A stretch of 10,756 nt of DNA from Neorhizobium sp. UBA7851 (lineage in GTDB: Bacteria > Pseudomonadota > Alphaproteobacteria > Rhizobiales > Rhizobiaceae). The translations under genes were made by a program, and so were the position numbers. Location: NCBI GenBank assembly GCA_002500765.1, contig DLSX01000164.1:1-10756 (forward strand), written 5' to 3'. A model generated the notes under the pieces. The model was not told the DNA's origin. It did not search any database and was given only the letters and a program-made list of their open reading frames with translations. Below are positions 1-4,870 of the stretch, in pieces (position 1 is the stretch's first letter; each line of letters starts with the position of its first letter).

Positions 1-249
1 TTCGTGCCTGAAATCTTCAAGCTCGCCGATATCATGACGATCGGCCTGCCCAAGGCCGTCGCCATGGCGACTTCGAACGCGGCACGCGCGGCTGGCCTTA
101 CCGATCGTGGTGAAATCTCGATCGGCCAGCGCGCCGACCTCGTGGCCGTCGAGACCGGCGACGTCCACCGCATCCGCGCCACGTTCCGTGATGGCCGCTT
201 CGTCTATAGCGACGGCACGCTGCACCCGTTGCAGATGATGGCGGCGTAA
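1..249 (+). CDS. phnM: C-terminal part of a PhnM-like amidohydrolase (partial, 5' end outside window)
   Basis: The frame is open from the first base (TTC GTG CCT...) to TAA at 247-249, so only the last 82 residues are visible. They resemble the C-terminus of PhnM, the metal-dependent amidohydrolase that hydrolyses alpha-D-ribose 1-methylphosphonate 5-triphosphate to the 5-phosphate and pyrophosphate in the C-P lyase pathway. The visible signature is LPKAVAMATSNAARAAGL, then DRGEISIGQRADLV, then a last strand ending RDGRFVY. The 'N-ARA-GL-DRGEI--G-RADLV' pattern is common to many amidohydrolases (dihydroorotase, NagA, adenine deaminase), so the family is secure but the PhnM assignment is only likely. 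The metal ligands lie upstream, out of view. No other phn gene is in the window. The gene converges on vapC with 9 bases between stop codons, and no terminator is visible there. Confidence 0.65.
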   Translation, partial: FVPEIFKLADIMTIGLPKAVAMATSNAARAAGLTDRGEISIGQRADLVAVETGDVHRIRATFRDGRFVYSDGTLHPLQMMAA

Positions 250-258
250 GGATTCGCA

Positions 259-684
259 TCACGAGAGCAGCGGCACGTTTTCCAGTGTCGCTGCGTCTAT
301 CAGCCGTTTGTCCAGTGTCGCGAGTGGCAGTTTGGTTTCCAGAGCCAAAGCCAGATAGGTCGAATCATAGGCCGTCAGCCCATGCCGCTCGGCGAGTGTG
401 AGGATATGAGCGTTGTCGGACGTTGTCGCCGTGATGATACTGAGTTGATCGAGGCGATGCATCGAATGCCAGACCTCCGCCAACGACAAACGTTTGCGTC
501 GGTAGGACGTCAGCAGGACATTTCGCATTTCGTGCCAGAATAGATCCGGAACTGTTGCCTGGGCGCCATCCAGACGTTTCAGAGCTTTATCCGCAACAGA
601 ACTTTCTTCATCAGGCAAAAACCAGACAAGAGCTATGGAGGCGTCCAGAACAAGACCGGTTATCGGCGTCCGATCTGCTTCCAT
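259..684 (-). CDS. vapC: VapC-type PIN-domain toxin (probable ribonuclease)
   Basis: This 141-residue protein has the PIN-domain layout of VapC toxins, which are Mg-dependent endoribonucleases that cut tRNA or rRNA when released from their antitoxin. The four expected acidic residues are present: D14 in VLDASIALVWF, E52 in WHEMRN, D107 in YDSTYLALAL and D125 in LATLDKRL. Length is normal for the family, and no residue looks broken. The ATG at 684-682 lies inside vapB, overlapping it by 25 bases, which is typical of translational coupling in these pairs; a weak GAAGAG lies about 10 bases upstream. A slightly later start before VLDAS cannot be excluded. It is transcribed with vapB in the same direction as purM-purN. 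A few hand-counted lines here give about 53-55% GC, somewhat below the roughly 58-63% seen in lines of ppk1, which fits an acquired module but does not prove it. The RNA target cannot be told from sequence. Confidence 0.9.
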   Translation of the reverse strand: MEADRTPITGLVLDASIALVWFLPDEESSVADKALKRLDGAQATVPDLFWHEMRNVLLTSYRRKRLSLAEVWHSMHRLDQLSIITATTSDNAHILTLAERHGLTAYDSTYLALALETKLPLATLDKRLIDAATLENVPLLS

Positions 685-893
685 TCGGCAATCTCTTCCT
701 GTGTGACCGGCTTGCGGCCTGCGCGTTCGCGAAGGATGGTTTCTATCAACTCGGCCCTACTGCTCGGCTGGGAAACTGCCGTCATTTGAGCAACAGGCAT
801 ACCATTCCGCGCAAAAACTACGTCCTCGCCGGCTTCCACTTTCGCAAGCAGTTCGTTGAGATCGGCGTCGCCGATATTGACTGTGATCGTCAT
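660..893 (-). CDS. vapB: Antitoxin of the VapBC pair, Phd/YefM type
   Basis: This 77-residue protein has an N-terminal Phd/YefM-like DNA-binding fold: MTITVNIGDADLNELLAKVEAG (about 1-22), followed by EDVVFARNGMPVAQMTAV (about 23-40). The charged C-terminal tail, about 45-77, ending in EEIAEWKQIGRR, is the part that normally wraps and inhibits the PIN-domain toxin. In this family the antitoxin neutralises VapC, and the complex represses its own promoter. The ATG at 893-891 has a clear ribosome site: GGTGGAG, about 7 bases upstream. The stop overlaps the vapC start region by 25 bases. The gene lies 77 bases downstream of purN on the same strand, with its own candidate promoter and palindromic operator between. 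Phd-family antitoxins pair with several toxin types; the partner here is a PIN protein, so VapB by function is the best name. Confidence 0.88.
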   Translation of the reverse strand: MTITVNIGDADLNELLAKVEAGEDVVFARNGMPVAQMTAVSQPSSRAELIETILRERAGRKPVTQEEIAEWKQIGRR

Positions 894-918
894 CGTTTTG
901 CTCCACCTTGTCCATTGA

Positions 919-946
919 GGATAAGGCCGGTTATGGAACCGGTCAA
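919..946 (-). promoter_or_regulatory. Candidate vapBC promoter with an operator-like palindrome in its spacer
   Basis: On the minus strand, TTGACC (946-941) is followed after 16 bases by TTATCC (924-919), a reasonable -35 and a loose -10. A perfect inverted repeat, CCGGTT-ATGG-AACCGG (927-942), fills the spacer almost completely. A second short inverted repeat, CAATT-6 bases-AATTG (944-959), overlaps the upstream edge. Toxin-antitoxin operons are usually repressed by the antitoxin-toxin complex on palindromes overlapping the promoter, so this is the likely autoregulatory site. No T-run follows the palindrome in the minus direction, so it is not a good terminator for purN. Confidence 0.5.
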
Positions 947-970
947 TTGGAGCGAATTGTCTCTTACAAA

Positions 971-1624
971 TCAGACCGAGATCAGAGTGCCGAATTCTTC
1001 TGCCGAAGGAGCACCGCCGGCGGTCCTGCCTGCCTCCATCCTCACCTTGTCCTCGGCAAAAAGCCTCAGCGCCATCGGATAGAGCTTGTGTTCGACGGTC
1101 AGCACACGGCCAGCCAAAGTATCGGCCGTATCGCCAGCGAAAATCGGAACGGCCGCCTGCGCCACGATTGGGCCTTCGTCCATGCCTTCGGTGACGAAAT
1201 GCACGCTGCAGCCGGCGATCTTCATGCCGGCGTCGATGGCGCGCTGATGCGTGTGCAGGCCGGGGAAAAGCGGCAGCAGGGAAGGGTGGATGTTGAGGAT
1301 GCGGCCCTCATATGGGCGAATGAAATCGCCCGAGATCAGCCGCATGTAACCGGCGAGACAGATGATGTCCGGATCGATGTCGGCAAGCGCGGAAAGGATT
1401 GCCGCCTCGTGCTCTACCTTGCCGGCATAGGCCTTGCGCTCGAAGACAAAGGTCTTGATGCCGCGCGCCTCGGCCTTGGCGAGCCCACCGGCAGACGGCT
1501 TGTCGGAGATCACGGCGACGATCTCGGCCGGAAAACCGGGTTCCGCACAGGCATCGGCCAGCGATACCATGTTGGAGCCGCCGCCTGAGATGAAGACGAC
1601 GACGCGCTTTTTGGCCGAGTTCAT
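971..1624 (-). CDS. purN: Phosphoribosylglycinamide formyltransferase PurN
   Basis: PurN transfers a formyl group from 10-formyltetrahydrofolate to glycinamide ribonucleotide, the third step of de novo purine synthesis, in the cytoplasm. The 217-residue protein has the phosphate-binding loop SGGGSNM (13-19) and the catalytic block NIHPSLLPLFPG, giving N111 and H113. It is followed by CSVHFVTEGMDEGPIVAQ, with the catalytic aspartate at D149. This N-H-D triad is complete. Length is normal (E. coli is about 212). The ATG at 1624-1622 has AAGGG about 8 bases upstream. It lies 30 bases downstream of purM with no terminator between, so purM-purN is an operon in the order usual for proteobacteria. 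Seventy-seven bases further on is vapB, which may receive some readthrough. Confidence 0.97.
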   Translation of the reverse strand: MNSAKKRVVVFISGGGSNMVSLADACAEPGFPAEIVAVISDKPSAGGLAKAEARGIKTFVFERKAYAGKVEHEAAILSALADIDPDIICLAGYMRLISGDFIRPYEGRILNIHPSLLPLFPGLHTHQRAIDAGMKIAGCSVHFVTEGMDEGPIVAQAAVPIFAGDTADTLAGRVLTVEHKLYPMALRLFAEDKVRMEAGRTAGGAPSAEEFGTLISV

Positions 1625-1654
1625 GATCTTAACCCTTAACCAGGCTTGGTGTTG

Positions 1655-2728
1655 TCAGAGGCCGAGCGTGCCCTTGTAGATGACGCCCGCGTCGCCTTCA
1701 GCGCGTTCTACCATGCGGCCGAGCTGCACGACGGTTTCGCCTTCGGCGCTAAGAACCTCGGTCACAGCCTTGGCGTTTTCTTCCGAGACGACGACGATCA
1801 TGCCGACGCCGCAGTTGAAAGTGCGTAGCATTTCCTTCGGCTCGACGCCGCCGGTCTTGGCAAGCCACGAGAATACGGCCGGAACAGGGATGTTGCCGAG
1901 TTCGATTTCCGCCGCGAGATGTTTCGGCAGAACGCGCGGGATATTTTCCGGGAAACCGCCGCCGGTAATGTGGGCGAGCGCTTTCAGCGCATGCGTTTCG
2001 CGGATCGCCTTCAGGAGCGGCTTCACATAGATGCGGGTCGGCGTCAAAAGCGCTTCGCCGAGCTTCTTGTCAGCCGCGAACGGGGCAGGGGCATCCCAGC
2101 CGAGGCCGGAAAGAGAGACGATCTTGCGAACCAGCGAGAAACCGTTGGAATGAACGCCGGAAGAGGTGAGGCCGAGGATGACGTCGCCAGGAGCGATATC
2201 GCCGGCCGGCAGAAGCTGGCCGCGTTCGGCAGCACCCACGGCAAAGCCTGCGAGATCGTAATCGCCATCGGAATACATGCCCGGCATTTCAGCCGTTTCA
2301 CCACCGATCAGCGCGCAGCCGGATTCGACGCAGCCTGCGGCAATGCCCTTTACGATCGCTGCGCCCTGGTCCGGGTCGAGCTTGCCGGTGGCGTAATAGT
2401 CGAGGAACAGCAGCGGCTCGGCGCCCTGTACGACGAGATCGTTGACGCACATGGCGACGAGGTCGATGCCGACCGTATCATGGAAATCTGCGTCGATGGC
2501 GATCTTCAGCTTGGTGCCGACGCCGTCATTGGCGGCAACCAGGATCGGGTCGTTGAAGCCTGCGGCCTTGAGGTCGAACAGGCCGCCGAAGCCGCCGATC
2601 TCGCCATCTGCGCCGGGACGCCGGGTGGAACGCACCGCCGGCTTGATCTTCTCGACCATCAGGTTGCCTGCATCGATATCGACGCCAGCATCGCTATAGG
2701 TGAGACCGTTCTTGCCCGCCTCGCTCAT
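1655..2728 (-). CDS. purM: Phosphoribosylformylglycinamidine cyclo-ligase PurM (AIR synthetase)
   Basis: PurM closes the imidazole ring, converting FGAM and ATP to aminoimidazole ribonucleotide, the fifth step of purine synthesis; it works as a cytoplasmic dimer. From the chosen start it has 357 residues, with family motifs in order: SDAGVDIDAG near the N-terminus, GGFGGLFDL (45-53), DGVGTKLKIA (68-77), VGIDLVAMCVNDLVVQGAEP (86-105), GGETAEMPGMY (142-152), GLTSSGVHSNGFSLVRKI (186-203) and, further on, ITGGGFPENIPRVLP. The frame stays open to an ATG at 2893, but the extra 55 residues match nothing in the family. Start: two ATGs adjoin at 2731 and 2728, and GGAG (2739-2736) is 7 bases from the second, which gives the usual family length. 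It heads the purM-purN operon and is divergent from the permease gene. Confidence 0.97.
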   Translation of the reverse strand: MSEAGKNGLTYSDAGVDIDAGNLMVEKIKPAVRSTRRPGADGEIGGFGGLFDLKAAGFNDPILVAANDGVGTKLKIAIDADFHDTVGIDLVAMCVNDLVVQGAEPLLFLDYYATGKLDPDQGAAIVKGIAAGCVESGCALIGGETAEMPGMYSDGDYDLAGFAVGAAERGQLLPAGDIAPGDVILGLTSSGVHSNGFSLVRKIVSLSGLGWDAPAPFAADKKLGEALLTPTRIYVKPLLKAIRETHALKALAHITGGGFPENIPRVLPKHLAAEIELGNIPVPAVFSWLAKTGGVEPKEMLRTFNCGVGMIVVVSEENAKAVTEVLSAEGETVVQLGRMVERAEGDAGVIYKGTLGL

Positions 2729-2776
2729 CATCCATCTCCAGTCCGGATCCAATGGGGAACTATAAGCTGCCGCCAA

Positions 2777-2801
2777 TTGCATGCCCGGTCCGGATATGCA
2801 A
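2777..2801. promoter_or_regulatory. Interrupted 25-base palindrome in the purM / permease divergent region
   Basis: Two 12-base arms flank a central T at 2789. The left arm is TTGCATGCCCGG (2777-2788) and the right is CCGGATATGCAA (2790-2801), with 10 of 12 positions pairing. The outer six bases, TTGCAT and ATGCAA, match perfectly. It sits 49-73 bases upstream of the purM start. A weak minus-strand promoter, CTTTAA (2823-2818) - 18 bases - GCATAT (2799-2794), would place its -10 inside the palindrome, the usual position for a repressor site. It could instead form a leader-RNA hairpin. The binding protein is unknown, and the sequence is not like the E. coli PurR box. Confidence 0.35.
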
Positions 2802-2859
2802 GCGTTTCGGCCATGTTTTAAAGGCATTTCACAGGCAAGGTCGCTAACCGTGATGTGAA

Positions 2860-2888
2860 CTTGACCTCGTTCGGCAAGCCCCTCATAT
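2860..2888 (+). promoter_or_regulatory. Candidate promoter for the permease-hdaA series
   Basis: CTTGAC (2860-2865), 17 bases, then TCATAT (2883-2888) matches the housekeeping promoter pattern of rhizobia (CTTGAC-N17-CTATAT) at 10 of 12 positions. Transcription would begin near 2895. That is downstream of the ATG at 2892 and upstream of the ATG at 2928, so it agrees with the start chosen for the permease. Confidence 0.55.
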
Positions 2889-2916
2889 GCCATGGGAAAC
2901 GCGAATAGCGATCAAC

Positions 2917-2922
2917 AAGGAG
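2917..2922 (+). promoter_or_regulatory. Ribosome binding site deciding the permease start
   Basis: AAGGAG lies 5 bases before the ATG at 2928. The in-frame ATG at 2892 has no comparable site, so translation most likely begins at 2928. Confidence 0.75.
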
Positions 2923-2927
2923 CAGAC

Positions 2928-4094
2928 ATGCCATATCACGTCAGTGGCGCAAGCCTGAAGCGCCACATCCTGTTCTGGCTGGGCGTCCTTGTCGGTTTCA
3001 TCCTGTTCCTGTGGTTCTTCTCGTCCATTCTCCTGCCGTTCGTGGCCGGCATGGCGCTTGCCTATTTCCTTGATCCGGTCGCCGACTGGCTGGAGCGCCG
3101 GGGCTTGAGCCGTACCATGGCGACGATCGTCATCCTCGTCTGCTTCGTCACCATCTTTGCGCTCGCGCTCATGCTGGTGATCCCGATCATCATCAGCCAG
3201 TTCACCCAGTTCGCGGCGGCGCTTCCCGGTTACATCACCGAATTGCAGCAGATCATCTCCAGCCCGCAGACATCCTTCCTGCCGCCCTGGATTTCCAGCC
3301 AGATCGAAACGGTGAAGGAAAACTTCTCTCAGGTGCTGAGCCAGGGGGCCGGCTTCGTCGGCTCGCTTCTGGCGCAGATATGGAACTCCGGCAAGGCGAT
3401 CGTCGACGTCATGTCGTTGCTGGTCGTTACCCCCGTCGTTGCTTTCTACATCCTGCTCGACTGGGATCGTATGGTGCGCAAGGTCGATAGCTGGATACCG
3501 CGCGATCAGGTGCTGGTCGTGCGCCAGATAGCCCGGGAAATGGATCAGTCGGTGGCCGGTTTCATCCGCGGCCAGGGCTCGCTCTGCCTCATCCTCGGCA
3601 TCTATTACGCCGTCGGCCTGTCGCTTGTCGGCCTGAATTTCGGCCTGCTGATCGGCTTTGTCGCAGGCATGATTTCGTTCATACCGTATATCGGTTCGCT
3701 CATCGGTCTGGTCATGGCCATCGGTGTGGCGCTCGTGCAGTTCTGGCCGGATTTTCCCTGGATCATCGTCGTCGCCGCCGTCTTCTTCTCCGGCCAGTTC
3801 CTCGAGGGCAATATCCTTCAGCCGAAACTCGTCGGCCAGAGCGTCGGCCTGCATCCGGTCTGGCTGATGTTCGCGCTTTTCGCCTTCGGTGCATTGTTCG
3901 GTTTCGTTGGCCTGCTCATCGCGGTGCCCGCAGCTGCGGTGGTTGGCGTGCTTGTCCGTTTCGCCTTGGCGCGATATCTTGATAGCGATATCTACTACGG
4001 TCGCTCCACCGATCTTCCCTGGGAGGAGGGCGTGCCGCACGCGGTCGATCAGCAGAACGACGTGCGTGAAATCGAAGCTCCTAAGAACAACTGA
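2928..4094 (+). CDS. PerM / AI-2E family inner-membrane permease
   Basis: This 388-residue polytopic membrane protein belongs to the PerM (AI-2 exporter/TqsA-like, UPF0118) family. Members form membrane channels or exporters; some are tied to autoinducer-2 efflux or Na/H exchange, but the substrate of this subgroup is unknown. Hydrophobic segments are seen at about 13-35, 36-48, 64-90, 158-178, 218-240, 241-270, 276-292 and 311-345, close to the usual seven or eight. The soluble loop between the third and fourth segments (about 95-155) is typical. Family motifs are PVVAFYILLDWDRM (169-182), FIPYIGSLIGL (251-261) and GNILQPKLVGQSVGLHP (294-310). A charged tail follows from about 351. The start at 2928 is set by AAGGAG 5 bases upstream. 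The stop is only 5 bases before hdaA, so the two are co-transcribed, a neighbourhood I recall from other alphaproteobacteria. Its job next to hdaA is not known. Confidence 0.9.
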   Translation: MPYHVSGASLKRHILFWLGVLVGFILFLWFFSSILLPFVAGMALAYFLDPVADWLERRGLSRTMATIVILVCFVTIFALALMLVIPIIISQFTQFAAALPGYITELQQIISSPQTSFLPPWISSQIETVKENFSQVLSQGAGFVGSLLAQIWNSGKAIVDVMSLLVVTPVVAFYILLDWDRMVRKVDSWIPRDQVLVVRQIAREMDQSVAGFIRGQGSLCLILGIYYAVGLSLVGLNFGLLIGFVAGMISFIPYIGSLIGLVMAIGVALVQFWPDFPWIIVVAAVFFSGQFLEGNILQPKLVGQSVGLHPVWLMFALFAFGALFGFVGLLIAVPAAAVVGVLVRFALARYLDSDIYYGRSTDLPWEEGVPHAVDQQNDVREIEAPKNN

Positions 4095-4099
4095 ATTTC

Positions 4100-4807
4100 A
4101 TGACTGACCCAATAGATCGCCCGCAAGGCAAGGGCGAACAGCTGCCCCTGCAATTTTCCCATGATGCCGCCCGCGGTAGGGACGACCTCATGGTATCCGA
4201 ACGCATGGCCGCAGCCGTGTCGATCGTCGACGAATGGCCCAACTGGCCGTCGCCGGTGGTTGTACTGGCAGGTCCTGTCGGGTCGGGAAAATCCCATCTT
4301 GCCCATATCTGGCGCGAACAGTCGGGCGCGCAGGAAATCCATCCCGTCGCCGGTTCAAATGCATCGCAGATTGCCGCAGGTGGTCCGGTCCTGTTCGAGG
4401 ATGCCGATCGCCGTGGTTTTGACGATGCCGAACTTTTCCACGTCATCAACGCGGTCCGTCAGCATGGTCAGACATTGCTGATGACGTCGAGGCTCTGGCC
4501 GACCTCATGGGCGGTTGACCTGCCGGATCTGAAATCGCGCCTCAGGGCCGCGACGGTCGTGGAAATCGGTGAGCCGGACGAGGAACTTCTCGCCCAGGTC
4601 ATGATCAAGCTGTTTTCCGATCGGCAGCTTAACATTGATGACAAACTGGTGAGCTATATCGTCAACCGGATGGAGCGTTCGCTCGAAACGGCGCAGCGTG
4701 TCGTCGAGCAACTGGATCATCTGGCATTGTCGCGCGGCACCCGTATAAACCGGGCATTGGCGGCGGAAGTGCTGGAGAGCTTCGGTCAGGCCGACGGCGG
4801 CGATTGA
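4100..4807 (+). CDS. hdaA: HdaA-type AAA+ regulator of DnaA (regulatory inactivation of replication initiator)
   Basis: This 235-residue cytoplasmic protein looks like DnaA's AAA+ domain without the C-terminal DNA-binding domain, the form of Hda/HdaA. Hda proteins bind the DNA-loaded sliding clamp and stimulate hydrolysis of DnaA-bound ATP, preventing re-initiation. The N-terminus carries a clamp-binding motif, QLPLQF (14-19), comparable to QL[S/P]LP[L/F] in Hda. Next come Walker A GPVGSGKS (58-65), a Walker B-like FEDAD (99-103), sensor 1 LLMTSR (126-131), an arginine-finger region DLKSRLR (143-149) and a sensor 2-like segment, MERSLETA (R193). Walker A is complete, so nucleotide binding is likely. 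The start keeps the clamp motif intact, and the next ATG (residue 31) would remove it. No good ribosome site is seen, and the gap from the permease is 5 bases, so translation is probably coupled. A generic DnaA-related ATPase is the fallback name. Confidence 0.88.
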   Translation: MTDPIDRPQGKGEQLPLQFSHDAARGRDDLMVSERMAAAVSIVDEWPNWPSPVVVLAGPVGSGKSHLAHIWREQSGAQEIHPVAGSNASQIAAGGPVLFEDADRRGFDDAELFHVINAVRQHGQTLLMTSRLWPTSWAVDLPDLKSRLRAATVVEIGEPDEELLAQVMIKLFSDRQLNIDDKLVSYIVNRMERSLETAQRVVEQLDHLALSRGTRINRALAAEVLESFGQADGGD

Positions 4808-4839
4808 CTGTCACAGTTCCGTCGTCAAAACATTATACG
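4808..4839 (+). promoter_or_regulatory. Candidate PhoB box and promoter for ppk1-ppx
   Basis: Two 11-base units in tandem, CTGTCACAGTT (4808-4818) and CCGTCGTCAAA (4819-4829), match the PhoB pattern CTGTCAT-N4-CTGTCAT at 11 of 14 scored positions (6/7 and 5/7) with the correct 4-base spacing. A -10-like TATACG (4834-4839) follows at about the distance seen in PhoB-activated promoters, where the box replaces the -35. The box begins one base after the hdaA stop codon (TGA, 4805-4807), leaving about 30 bases of leader before the ppk1 start. PhoB activates phosphate-starvation genes. My recollection is that ppk has been linked to this regulon in Sinorhizobium. Confidence 0.5.
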
Positions 4840-4870
4840 GCCGAAAGGCTTAACACTGAGGATGGAGCTC

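Noticed and set aside
927..942. CCGGTT/AACCGG hairpin as a purN terminator
   Set aside because: Only 6 pairs and no T-run on the minus strand; it fits better as an operator in the vapBC promoter spacer.
1919..2821. 300-residue plus-strand frame across purM
   Set aside because: It is the reverse of PurM, whose motifs are complete; no ribosome site or family similarity.
2729..2893. N-terminal extension of PurM by 55 residues to an ATG at 2893
   Set aside because: The extra segment is unlike PurM, covers the intergenic palindrome, and would make the protein too long; GGAG supports the ATG at 2728.
2883..4040. 385-residue open frame antisense to the permease
   Set aside because: Low-complexity charged protein from the reverse of hydrophobic codons; no motif, and the plus-strand permease is clear.
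4804..4838. TTGACT at 4804-4809 with the -10-like sequence near 4833 as an ordinary ppk1 promoter
   Set aside because: The spacing is about 23 bases, too long for a housekeeping promoter; the Pho-box reading explains the same region better.
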